In this document: positions 22,236-33,900 of the stretch, piece after piece
Numbering within the stretch: position 1 is the stretch's first letter
How the letters are laid out: each line of letters starts with the position of its first letter
Source: Diphasiastrum complanatum
Taxonomy: Eukaryota > Streptophyta > Lycopodiopsida > Lycopodiales > Lycopodiaceae
Length of the DNA stretch: 64,000 bases
NCBI GenBank assembly: GCA_029204225.1
Contig: CM055098.1
Span: 18,321,303 to 18,385,302, forward strand
Direction: 5' to 3'
Made by a program: the position numbers and the translations under genes
Notes under the pieces: model-generated
What the model was told of the DNA's origin: nothing
Database searches by the model: none
What the model saw: only the letters and a program-made list of their open reading frames with translations

Positions 22236-23815
22236 TTGTGTGTGTGGATTTGTATTCCTAGGTAGAAATGGGCTTCGCCCAGATCGGTTATGTCAAATTC
22301 GGAAGATAGCATAGTCTTAACTTCTTTTATTAGATCGATATTGTTGTCGAAAAACAATGTGTCATCCACGTATAAAGTGATAATGATAAAAGACTGTTGC
22401 ACTGTCTTGAAGTAAATATTCGAATATGAAGAGCTTGGTGTGTAGTCGTGATCGATCAATAAGAAAAGTATTGATCCTTTGAAACCATGCTTGAGCAGAT
22501 CGCTTCAAGTCATTAAGTGCTTTATGGAGTTTACACCATGATTGTGTTTACCTTCTATAATATAACCTTCGGGTTGTACCATGTAAATGTTTTCTTCGAT
22601 AACTCCATTGAGATATGCTGTCTGTACATCCATTTGATGTATTTTCAAATTTGTTGCAACAGCAAACGATAATAAAAGTCGAATAGATGAATGGACTACT
22701 GGACCGAAGGTCTCAGTGTAATCAACGTTGTATACTTGAGAAAATCCTCTGGCAACAAGTCGGGCTTTTCTTTTGTCGATGTTTCCATCTACCTTGTACT
22801 TGATTTTGAAAATCCATTTGCAATCGACTACGTTTCTGCTAGCAGGTAATTCGACAATCGTCCATTGACAATTGTCCATGTCTGGTTCTTAATAAGAGAT
22901 GAATATTCTTTATCCATAGCTTCTTTTCAGAGATCGGAATCAGGCTAACTGAGTGCCTCTTCGATAGTCGTCGACTCCTGAACAAGGTAAGTTGCAGACT
23001 CGTCAATATATCTGATAGGTGGTTTGCTAATTGTTGTCGATCATCTGGGTAATGTTCGAAGTTGATAATCTTCATCATGCTGTAGTTGCTGAATTGCAAC
23101 ATCATCATCTTCGGACTCGCTGTTGATTGGTTGTTCGTCAAGGGTAGATGAGCTTGGACCTTCAATAGGAATAGTCGACTGAAGAACTGGAAAATTTGTT
23201 ATGTCGGGAGAATCTGTTATGTCGGCTACATGAGCTTTGTCCTTTCCTTTGAGGTCAAAAAATTGATCTTTGATGAAGATGACATCCCAGCTAATGAAAA
23301 TTGATTTGATACTCTAAAAGTCGAGCTTCTTTTTGAGATCATGCGGTACTTGCGCATAAGCGGTACATCCAAAAACTTTTATATTTGATAAAGAAGATTT
23401 GGTACCTGTCCAAACTTCGAATGATGTTTTGTTTGAGAGACCTTTAGTAGGACATCTGTTCTGAATAAAAGTTGTTGCTGAAACAGCTTCAGCCCAGAAG
23501 GACTTCGGAAGTGACGCATGTGATAACATGCACTTTGCCGATTCGACTAAGGTTCTATTCTTTCTCTCAGAAAGACCATTTGAATGAGGCGAATAGGAGG
23601 TAATGTATTGTTGCTCAATGTCGTTGTTAAGGCAGTACTCCTTGACTTCGGTGGAGATGTATTCTCTCTCGTTGTCGGACCTCAGTGCTTTGATTCGTTT
23701 ATCAATCTGATTTTCTGCATGCTCTTTGAATTGTCTGAACTTGATAAAAGCCTCTGATTTTTGTTTAATGAAGTAAACAACTGTTCTTCGAGAGAATTCG
23801 TCAAGTAAATCTCAT
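22236..23815 (-). pseudogene. Ty1/copia pol fragment (copy B2)
   Basis: A second copy of the B1 copia pol, minus strand, cut at both ends. It starts inside the integrase core (about 23815) and runs through SFWAEAVSATTFIQNRCPTK and FEVWTGTKSSLSNIKVFGCT (23529-23314), the linker (23165-22839), and RT from WIFKIKYKVDGNIDKRKARL (22879-22505) to IITLYVDDTLFFDNN and ITDLGEAHFYLGIQIH, ending at about 22236 against gag A3. RNase H, polypurine tract and LTR are absent. Similarity to B1 is very high by eye. Confidence 0.9.
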
Positions 23816-24274
23816 AAAAACAAGTCTCGTTGTTGTCAAAAGTTTATTATAAACATTCTTTTACAACAGAAATAATTAAACCAAATCATGTTTAAATCAA
23901 CAAGAACATAAAAAAGAAGGCAAATAGCATAGTATTTACATCACACAGTAGATCAAGAAAAATTTTGGAGCTCATTGGCAATTTCAAGCTAGTTCACTAT
24001 GTACATTGAGTTTTTGTGATCCAAATGAAACCAAATCTATTTCTACTTGTTTCTCAGGTTGAAGGCTGTACTACAGCCTATAGTACACACATGTGGGCTC
24101 GGATTTCAATGTTTATCAATGCTTTTTTTTGGTAATGCTTGTTGTTTGTCAAATTGCCAATCTAGATCAACCTTTTTGTGTCTAGTTTTTTGATAAATTG
24201 TTAAGCAAGCATCCAATCACTCTTGTGGATCTTTTGTAGATCCATTTATGGTCCTAAAGTACAGTACTTTCACA
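23816..24274 (+). mobile_element. 5' LTR of copia D3 (left end unclear)
   Basis: The sequence before the primer site ends TTTCACA and resembles the segment at 3230-3450. A TGTTGTCAAAAG near 23844 is a possible start, but no second intact copy is available to prove it. It abuts the truncated copia B2 at 23815. Confidence 0.45.
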
Positions 24275-24287
24275 TGGTATCAGAGCC
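24275..24287 (+). other. Primer-binding site, initiator tRNA-Met (D3)
   Basis: TGGTATCAGAGCC is the standard plant retrotransposon primer site complementary to the 3' end of initiator tRNA-Met. It follows the LTR end directly and lies about 790 bases upstream of the gag ATG. Confidence 0.9.
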
Positions 24288-24710
24288 AAGTACAAGAGCA
24301 TGAGCCGTTGATCTAATGCAAATTCATTTTTAGCAAGTTTTGGTGCTAAAAACTATTGAGAGGGCAAGCTAGAATCTTGATTTTGGTGAGAAGATTTGAT
24401 CCCAAACTTGGTAGAGCTCCAAATCTATACTGTCCACATGTGTGGGCACCTTTGAACCTGCATTTAATACATGGTATTCATTAAATCCAAAGAAATTCAA
24501 TTTGTGAGTTTTTTATGTAATTTTTGGTAGAAATCTTAGGATAAGCTACCAAGATTGAGTGCCATTGATTAGATTTGACATAGGGTCATGAAATGTAATT
24601 AATCTAGGCTGAAATCAGGTCCTCTAAACTTGTTTTACAGGTCTTGAAAGTACATCAAAAAGTGTGAGGGTGATTTAGTCATGTTATTGTCCAAAAATAG
24701 CCAAAATTGA

Positions 24711-25058
24711 CAAGATTTGATTGTAAGTAGATTTCACATCATCTTATCTTCATTCCAACTTTGTGAGGGAGTGCTAGAACTGAGATTATAAGTCCATTTG
24801 TTGGATTAGAAATCTAATTTGAGTGAAACACTACAAGAGAGAAACCTTAGTGAGTTTCTAGAGACAATCAAATCCATTTCTTGGCAAGATTTGTTTGAAA
24901 GTAGTTATCACTTCATTTAATCTTCATTCCAACTTTGTAAGAGAGTGATAGAACTGAGATTATAAGTCCATTTGTTGGATTAGAAATCAAATTTGAGTAA
25001 AACACTGCAAGTGTGAGACCTTTGTGAGTTTCAAGTCAATCAAATCTATTTTTTGTTT
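24711..25058 (+). repeat. 174-bp tandem duplication in the D3 leader
   Basis: Copy 1 (24711-24884) and copy 2 (24885-25058) share CTTCATTCCAACTTTGT, GAACTGAGATTATAAGTCC and TTTGTTGGATTAGAAATC in register. It lies between primer site and gag start. Shared sequence before and after is low. Confidence 0.9.
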
Positions 25059-25076
25059 GTAGAAATCACTAGTAAG

Positions 25077-26210
25077 ATGGGATCTACTGGAGCATAGCTT
25101 CTAGAAACTAGTGAGAGGTTGAATTCTACAAATTATGCTATTTGGAAGGTAATAATGGAGTCACTCTTTGTGCTCCAAGACCTTTATGAGTTCTTGATTG
25201 AAGATGAAGATGAACCTCTAGGTGCACAGGAGTTAGCTAGATACAAGAAGAGATCTAGGTTTGCACTTCATTGTGTGAAGATGAATGTCAGCAATGATTT
25301 GTTGAGAGAAGTATCAGCTTGTACTAGTGCTAAAGAGGCTTGGGAGTCTTTAAAATCAATCTATGAGTCTAGCAACACTTCTAGAGTTCTTATGCTTAGA
25401 AATCAAATTTTGCAAAGCATGAGAAGAAGTGAGAAGAGTGCACAGGATTATGTACTCAGAATCAAGTCTCTAAATAGGGAGTTGGCTTCCATTGGAGAAA
25501 AGATTCATGATGGAGATCTTGTACAAATTGTCCTTAATGGTTTAGGAGATGACTTTGCAAATTTGGTCCAAAGTTTTGCCATCCAAGACACTTTTCCAAC
25601 TATAGAAAAATTTCACTGTGTATTAGTGGCTAAAGAGTGTAGGATGTTCCATGCAAAATCTAGGATGAGTTCTTTGTCTTTGCAGGATGGTGATGAGAAA
25701 GCCAATTTCTCATTCAAGGACAAAAAGAAGACCAATGGAAAGAAGAAACATCCAAAGGAGGCCAAAGAAGAGGATGATGCATCAAGCTCAAAGGACAAGT
25801 CAAAGCAGAAATGCTTCTTTTGTGAAAAGAAGGGGCATTATGCATCTGAATGCTATAAGAGACTAAGAGCACAAGTGGAGGAGGACAAACAAGGAAACCT
25901 TGCAAAGGAAGAGGAGGAGGATGAAGTAGATGTATCCTTGATGGCATCTACATCCTCACCAACAAACAATAGCAATTCAAGAGACAATTGGTGGATCGAC
26001 AGTGGGGCTAGCTCCCACATGTCTTGTGAAAAGGACTTTTTCTCGACCTTACACTCTTTCAATGTTGCTAAAAAGTTTGTCTTTACTGCAAATGATGAAG
26101 AGTGTAGGATAGATGGTGTTGGTACCATCTCTTTGTGTCTAGAATCCTCAAAATGCATGGATCTAAAAAAATGTCCTTTATGTATCATCAATCACCAAGA
26201 ATATGCTTAG
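25077..26210 (+). pseudogene. Ty1/copia gag and protease (D3)
   Basis: ATG at 25077 opens MGSTGA then a TAG (25095-25097); the same frame is open from there to 26210. Copia gag (UBN2 type): LNSTNYAIWKVIMESLF, AKEAWESLKSIYESSNTSRV, LRIKSLNRELASIGEKI, VLNGLGDDFANLVQSF. A Lys-rich linker leads to one intact zinc knuckle (CFFCEKKGHYASEC, about residues 234-247 counted from 25119). The aspartic protease starts with WWIDSGASSHM, catalytic DSG present. The frame breaks near 26190 just before the VLYVSSITKNMLSVG block, which continues one frame away at 26203. Gag itself is nearly intact apart from the early stop. Confidence 0.92.
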
Positions 26211-26949
26211 TGTTGGTCTACTCTTAGAAAGTGGTTTGGATGTCCACTTTAAGCATGGTGTTTGTTTCATCTTGAAGAATGATGTTTGCATTGCAAAGGG
26301 ATTTAAATATGAAAGATTGTTTAAGTTGAAAGCTAGTATTGCTTTTGAAAGAATGAGCTTGGCAAAGGAGGAGATCTTGGCAAAATGTGACCTTGCTTGC
26401 ATTGAGGAGGAGCATCAAAAGGAGGAAGATCTTGAAGATCAGCCTCAAAGCATGAGAGTTCCAAGGGAGTCCTCAATGACAATGGCAGAGTCATCAAATT
26501 GCATGCAAATTGTTCATTCAAATGTGCATCTTGCAAGGGTGGTGAGCATTGGAGAGTCTACTATCTTTGAATACTTTTTGGAAAGTAGTAGTAGACATGA
26601 GGTGACTTGTTTCTTACCTTTAAGATTCATGATATTTATTACTTTGTATGACAAGACAATGAAATGGGATGCTTTGAAATCTATATTTGTTGTTGATAAA
26701 GCAATTTCATTGAATATCTATTTTTGTAATAGTTTGAATAAAGTCATAGAAGATGAGACATCATTTGCTTTGGAAATCTTTGTGTCCACATGCTTTGTGC
26801 ATGATCATTCCAATGTAAGGACTAAAGATTATCCTATTTCAATGATAGGAATAATGGTAGTGTTTTGCTCTTCAAGTAGAGATTGTAGAATCTACCTGTT
26901 TTCCATCAAAGAAGTTGTCAATGGTGAAAATGTGATCTTTCAAAAGTGA
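26203..26949 (+). pseudogene. Rearranged copia pol remnant (D3)
   Basis: Starts with the protease-to-integrase spacer MLSVGLLLESGLDVHFKHG, matching D1 at 423. After about 60 codons it departs from the copia order: DNA for the integrase core is missing. A degraded integrase C-terminus appears from about 26640 (AISLNIYFCNSLNKVIEDET, then EIFVSTCFVHDHSN, ISMIGIMVVFCSSSRDCRIY). A weak linker continues at 27010-27219 (QDLRTPRKTLSIKMEPLRLN). There is no RT. Long openness here is misleading, since the domains are collapsed. Confidence 0.75.
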
Positions 26950-27319
26950 AAGACTTGTAAACTTGAAGAAGCACCTTTAGATCAACACCTTATTCAATTC
27001 ATTGATGATTTGGAGTCAAGTCAAGTGGAGGAGCAAGCTCAAGACTTAAGGACTCCAAGAAAAACCTTGAGTATCAAGATGGAGCCATTAAGGCTCAATC
27101 ATATGGATCAAGCAAGGCAAGTTGTCTTTGGCAACATTATTTATGCACTTAATATTTTAATTGATGTATCTTCAAGTGCACAAAATGCCTTGGAATCCAT
27201 GGCTTGGCATGATGTTTAGTTTTGAAGTGTGCTACATGTATATAGACACATTTATGGAACATCTTGTAAGGGATCCTCTAAGAGGTGGTGAAAGATCCTT
27301 CATGGACAACATTCTCTAT

Positions 27320-27619
27320 TGGAGTCTCAAATAGTACTTTCACATTTTGTGATAATCAAAGTGCCATTGTCTTGTGTCTGCCAACCCTAGATTTCATTCT
27401 AGAAATAAGCACATTGAAATTAAGTATCACTATGTTAGAAGCAAAGTTCTCGACAAAGAGGTCGAATTGCAATACTGTCAAATGCAAGATATGACAGCAG
27501 ATATTTTTACCAAAGCATTAAACTTGGATGCACACAAAGTTTTGTACAGAACTAAGTATAAAGGTCAAGACATTCATGAATTCAAATTAAGGGAGAGTGT
27601 TGGATTATTTTCTTACTAA
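27320..27619 (+). pseudogene. Copia RNase H C-terminus (copy B3)
   Basis: Reads TFCDNQSAIVL with a shift into SANPRFHSRNKHIEIKYHYV, then VELQYCQMQDMTADIFTKAL and a stop at 27617. CDNQSAI and HIE are diagnostic for copia RNase H. It matches B1 at 13912-13730, not the D family that precedes it, so the junction near 27320 joins two families. A polypurine tract overlaps its end. Confidence 0.88.
27586..27597 (+). other. Polypurine tract of copia B3
   Basis: ATTAAGGGAGAG directly precedes the TG of the 3' LTR, matching the AAGGGGGAG tract of B1. It primes plus-strand DNA synthesis in LTR retroelements. Confidence 0.8.
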
Positions 27620-28600
27620 TTGACTAATCAACTTTTTAATCTTTGTCTAATCTTTATCCAGATCTACAGCTTTCTTTGTGTTTTTATACAATCTGCATAA
27701 TTAATAAAAAACGGCTCACAATGTCAACATTTTTGGGATTTTCGTCTTTTGACATTTTCTCTCACTTCGACATTTTTGCAAAATGTCGGATGTCTCAAAT
27801 GTTAAGAAAATAACGCTGCCAAAGACATTTACATTTCTCGCATGACAGTTTACGTTCATTTCTGCAAAGTTATAATTTACGTTTAAATATGTAGACAGAT
27901 TATTTACGACCAAAGCCACCAACTTGTATTAAATCATCAACAAGTAATTTCTAAAAAAATCTAACTAGATGGAAGCCAATACATCACAACCAACTGGATG
28001 ACGCATTTGACAATCTAATTTTTTAGTATAAATAGTTGATCATGTTTTCATTAGTTATAAAAAAAAAATGAGAAGTATTGAATAGTTAGCGTTCACTCTC
28101 AAGCCTACGAGCTTAAACACTCTTGAGCATTCTAGCTCATTTCTTTAGAGTTGATTAAAGATTGTTATTGTGCTTTTGCTTAGCGCTTGATTCAAACTTA
28201 TATTTATTCACTCAGAGATAGCTTAGAGTACGTGGCTTCGATCCGCAACTTGTACTCATTTACATCTGTTTCCTTTTAATATTGAATCAATCTATCTTCT
28301 TATTGCATTCAAGTTCGTATCAGAATGTATGCATCTCTATAATTCTTCGCGACTGATTATCTGTCTGATAATTCAATGCTTAATGTTTGGCTACGTAATC
28401 ACTGTAATACTAATAATTTCAAAGTTAATTACTATAAGATCGAACATGATTTTTATCACTATTGTTTTGTTCGAAATTGATAAACGTAGTCATGCATAGA
28501 GAAAGAGAAAGATAGTTTATTTTGCTGCGCACGATAAGTTTTAATTTTTGTCATTCGACATTCGAATCTTATTCGACCTATCTTTTCATACCTCTTTCCA
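27598..28600 (+). mobile_element. 3' LTR of copia B3 (right end uncertain)
   Basis: Starts TGTTGGATTATTTTCTTAC right after the polypurine tract, like the B1 LTR (13610 downward). Internal match points include CTCAAATGTTAAG. Roughly 1 kb long; the CA end is not fixed. TATAAATAG at 28027-28035 is a good TATA box for an LTR promoter. Confidence 0.7.
28027..28035 (+). promoter_or_regulatory. TATA box in the B3 LTR
   Basis: TATAAATAG about 430 bases into the LTR is followed by a leader-like AT-rich region. Typical position for U3/R promoter elements. Activity cannot be judged. Confidence 0.55.
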
Positions 28601-30780
28601 ATACCTCTGTGGTGAGAGTTAATAATATGACACTAGAGGCCTCATTGCCTTACCTAAGGACATAGTAATATTCTTAAAACTTGGTAAGGCCATATCAATC
28701 TCCCCTCTTAAACTCTATCCACAGAACAAGAAGGAATAAAAATGTAATCCCGAATCAAGATTTACTTATTATATGTAAAAATCATTGTCTTTCTACACAA
28801 TCTTCTAGTAATAGACAAGTGTACTTTTATGATTTGTCAATCACAAATATATAGAATCTAACATCCAACTCAAGAAAATCTAAAAATCATTCCAAATCTC
28901 TTTTATTAGGAAAGTTCTAGACTTCAAAAATATTTTTTAGCTTTAATTCTTATTAGAAAATATGAGTTGTCTTAATTACATATCCTATCTAGTAGTCAAA
29001 GACATAAAACATAACAAAAAAAATTTGATAACACCTCTCTTCAACTACAAGATCTTTTGAAGTTTTAGTCTAGAATTGAATCTAGATATCCAACATATCA
29101 CTCAATTTCATCATAAATTCAATTGTTACTCTTGGTATTATTAGACATTGTTATCCAATAGAGATCTTAAAAAATACTTATACTAACAAAGTAATTTACT
29201 TCTCTTTCAAGAAATGATCCACTACCAAGAAATGCATTTATTCTATGCACATCACATTTCCAATGAATCTATAATGACTCACAAAGTATGTGTCTTATAA
29301 GCAATACATATACAAATAACAATATCTAGTGAATTCTCTTTATACTCGTCTAACTAACTTTAAAAATATACATGAGTAGCTCTTCTACTCAAGCTAGTTG
29401 CCAAAGATCTAGAAATCTTTGAATGCTTGAGTGTAGGTGCCACTTATACATGTGAAACACCACATTTTTAGATCCACTGTAAATTCCATCTAACTTAATA
29501 TGTTGATTTCTAGATGGAATGCCTTGTTAACCTGCAAGTAATTGTCTCCAGACAGTACTCACCAATATGTGATCTATGTTCACCTACTAGGTTTTAAGTG
29601 TACCTAATAAACCCAATAACAAAGGATGCACAATAGATCCAACAAGATTAATGATGCACAAAAGAAAATAATCTCAATATGAATCTCTACATAAACATAT
29701 ATATGTTACTTGAATAGCTAACTGAAAATCTCATATACTATTAATTCCACAAGAATACTATTTTTCAAGCATATATAACATTATTGGAAAATCTTTGTGT
29801 GGGAAAAAACATATCCATTCACACAAATCTTCCCGAAGAACTTATCTTTCATAACAAATTCTCTTTGTTAATAGATCCTAATACACCTACTAATATTAGG
29901 TCAATCAATATTGACGAGAATACAAGAGTAGGTCCAAAATCTATTCAATCCTGATACAAGTTACAGTAGATTCGTAATTGGTATTCCTTTTTAGCACAAA
30001 ATTAGATTCGGACTTCTCCTCTACTATCCATACATATGAATAATTCCCTTATAAATCAAATTTCAATTGTCCTCTAGTACTAGATTGTTTACAATAATCC
30101 CTTAAGAGGATCCTTGAGATAGTTTTACTTCTATACATATAATTATGTATCCAAAAATCAATGTAACAAAGGAATTCACATACATAACTATGATTGTCAT
30201 TTCACCACCTCGTGTGAAACTAACATAGTTTCAATACAAGATACGTTAGGAGATGCTATAAAAAAACATCCAAAAATCTTAAAAAGTTAGTGATAGATGT
30301 ACAAATGAGTAAGTCCATAGTCTCTCTATTCTAAACAATTACATATGACGTTTCCTCAGATCCTAAGTTATTCTATACTGAGGGATAATGCCACTGGAGG
30401 CCTCACTGCCTTGCCTACGAACATGATAATATCTTTATAATTGGCTCTAACATAACAAACACTATATGTGTTCATAGATTACTTTCTTTACATACTTGTT
30501 TGATGGTACCTTCTACATATTGTGTATATATTTGTACATGGTTTCTAGTTTCAATAAAAGACAGAAAAATCCCATGACCGAAAATTTCATCTTAACATTT
30601 ACAAAATAAAAATACATTCATGCACATATTAATATACAATATGCTGTATGGGCCTATATTAAGTAGGTGTAACTATTTGTTTGCCTATGTTTACATATGT
30701 AACTATTTGTTTGCCTATGTTTACTATGTTGCTTCCTATTGACCTAGACTTCCAAAAATATTCCTCATAACTTTAGTATG

Positions 30781-30817
<37 letters not shown>

Positions 30818-30914
30818 ACATAACACAAATTTATAAGAGTGAATTATAGGAGAATATTGAGAGAGACATCTTAGCTATGAGCAAGAAATGCATTTATACA
30901 TATAGAAATTGAGA
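28601..30914. other. AT-rich non-coding DNA downstream of the coiled-coil gene
   Basis: No gene seen. Two related segments, 28623-28673 and 30385-30433, share ACT(A/G)GAGGCCTCA(T/C)TGCCTT(A/G)CCTA and may be ends of a decayed element. Also present: a 30-bp-period duplication (30668-30694 and 30698-30724, TGTAACTATTTGTTTGCC) and a (TA)n run at 30784-30812. The 3' UTR of the minus-strand gene must lie just below 30915; no single poly(A) signal stands out. Confidence 0.55.
30784..30812. repeat. (TA)n microsatellite
   Basis: About fourteen TA units, about 100 bases beyond the stop codon of the coiled-coil gene. Confidence 0.95.
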
Positions 30915-30962
30915 TCAGTTGGCATCTCGTAGTTCCTCCAAAACCTTGCATAGCTCATTCAC
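30915..30962 (-). CDS. Coiled-coil gene, last exon
   Basis: 48 bases after AATTTTGGCAG encode [15 protein letters not shown] and a TGA. Phase 0 joins the previous exon. This gives a defined C-terminus that ends within a helix-like segment, with no tail motif. Confidence 0.8.
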   Translation of the reverse strand: MNELCKVLEELRDAN

Positions 30963-33900
30963 CTGCCAAAATTAGAATAGGCACTTGCCAAGATTAAAAT
31001 AGCCCTAATCGAATTGCCATCTTTATGCGTAATTGCATGCATTGACCATGCATGCACATGTAAATAGCTATTTCCTCTAGGCAAGAGACTTGTACATATG
31101 ATAAAAAGTTGTTGGCACCTTGGAGGAAGATAGAGCACGTTGCTTTTCCATTTCTACTCGTTTTATCTTTGCTTCCTCCTCTAGTTGAACAATCCTTCGA
31201 TTAGATTCCATCAATGCTTCATCCTTTTCTTTTAATAAGGATTTCCATGAGGTTTCGTTGATCTAGAAGACAATATACATGATATATAAAATCTCGTCAA
31301 CTAAGTGCTTTGACATATGGAAAGTTTATATTTTGAACTTGCTAAGAATTTAAGAATTTGATAACTAGCCTAACATAGATAACTTTCAATTGATTTTCAT
31401 TATAGCTAGCTTAAATACAGCTTCTTTTGATTGCTTAGTTACTATCACACATTCTAACATGTTTATAGGTGTCATGATTGCACACAAAGATTCTTGTTGG
31501 CATTAAGGGTGAGCTTCTGAGTTGGCATTAAGGGTGAGCTTCTTAAGTATTGTATGTAGTGTAGTTATAGCAACTCTCAAATCCCAAAACTTGCACAAAT
31601 CGTGAATGAAAACCACTTACCTCTAGCATAGTTGCAAATTGTCTTGAACTCTTTCCAAAAATAGCATCAAATAACAATATATACTTTCATACAAAAGCAT
31701 TCTCAATTATTCAATTAGCACAATTTGGTAGTCCACATCGCGATCATCATAATAAACTCACAATAATTAGCATTTGCTATAGCTAAGCTTTGAAGTGAGA
31801 TTAAAGGATAATGCATATACTAGTAGTCTCAAACAAGTAGCATCTTCATCATCTTGTGATAATTTTCATATCAAAAGGGTTACATAGCCACACATAGTGG
31901 GTGCCATTACAATCAAAATGATAATATATCAAAGTCTTAAAGCTTTATCAACTCGACCAGTTCTTGGCCTATTAAAGAGACTTGTAATCTAAGAACATGT
32001 TATGAACTCAATATGGGCTACAAAGCGCTAGTGCACACACGCATAGACAATCCAAACTTCTAATAAAAAAACTATTTACTACATCAATTCAATGGTTACG
32101 TCTACATAATTTGCTCCAACAACACGCTAGAATTTTTTTTCTAGAAGCTACAATATCAAAAAGAATAGTGGAGTCACCAAATACCACATAATAGTGATAT
32201 ACTAATATGCAAGTTAGACTTATTGTTGGTGAGATAGGCAACTACAATACAATCACAACCAGGGGTTATTATTGAGCCTTTCATTGTTATTATTACCTTT
32301 AGTTGTAGATTTATATTTAGTGTTTCCATTAGTTTTGCTACTACATCAATGAGACATCCTTACTCAGCATTTGAAATATAAAATATATAAGAAAAGAGGA
32401 CTATAGGCCTAATACCAACTTCATGATAAGGTGATGGTTTTCTCTTGTAATGAAAGACTATCATCCCATCAAAAATTTAGGTTACTAACTAAAAAAAGCC
32501 TCTCCAAAAATATAGCAGTATAGTCAAAAGAAACAAGGTTCTCAATAAGAAATAAAAAGATTTCCATCATCACACTCTTGGTTTTCATGAAGAGTGGAAA
32601 TCAAAGAAATATCAAGGTTTTATATCAATGCTACGTAAGGATAATAGCATTTTCTCTTGATATGCAAAACCTATATGATAGAAATCTCATAGTATTATTA
32701 TCAACAACTCTATACCCTATTTTGAACTTCTACTCCTAGTACAAGTGGCTTCTATATTTAATAACCTTAGATTCTGGCTTTCCACTTTTGTTACTCAAGT
32801 TCCAACAATTTTAACATTATGCATAGACAATATTGATGGTACAAATGATATTTTGTATTAATGGAGATGAGGATGCTAAGTATTTACAATGAAACACGCA
32901 TGTTATATCACAAGCTATGAGGTTCGCAAGCACAAAATGTCGACCAATTGTGGCATGTTAATGTAAGAGACTTTAACAAACCACACCCCCCCCCCCCCAA
33001 CACACACACACACATCAACTCTATGTCTAGGAGAGTAGAGATGTGCAATCTTTGACCCTATTGAGTCCAACCATAAAGTTATAATTCATCCCACCAACCT
33101 TAGTATTACGGTCCTTATAAGCTAGGAGGCCAAGAAAGGACAACCTATGCATTGGAGTAGATATGAGAAATGTGTATCCAAAACTTGAATATTTGTTTTG
33201 CTATCAAGACTATGTTGGAATTACCTCAATATAGTTTATCTTGCTACGACAATTTATTCTTGGTGATTGGTGCTTAATCGAAATAATGAACGCAACATCA
33301 ACATTACGTGGGAGGTTCACATCACATAAACATAGAGCTCTTTTGGAAGATATTCACATGAAAATCTAGTCATAGTTTGTAGTAGAGCTTAGCTTGTCAG
33401 CCAGATTCTAGTTGAGATAGTTCATTCATGTACTTAGCCACCAATCAAGACAATTGATTCTAAGTAGAACTAGAGGACATTTGCTAAATCCAACTAAGGG
33501 TCATTCTATTGATGACGCCAAAGAATTGTCACTAAGACCAACCTTGACACAACGGTCATACATCATGTCTCAAGGATGAATGTCATGTCAAAAATATGGA
33601 GACCTCTGAGATATGTTAATTGGGCATCTATGACTAATAAACCATCCAATGTCGTCCAAGTACTTTTCAGAAGGCAGCTTGTGGAGGTGAAAATTAAGGA
33701 TGTTATCCAGTACTACACAAAACTCTATGGAAGAAGATGATGTATGTTCTATGCTGAGGCCACGAAATCATAGAGGTTGGAGTCGATTGGACAAGCAAAA
33801 TTTGAGGTAATAGATAGAATTTGTTTTCCACTTGATCGTATTGATTGCCCTAAGTTGTTGCATCTTTGTAAGAGTCTCCAAATGGGTTTAAACCGACCTT

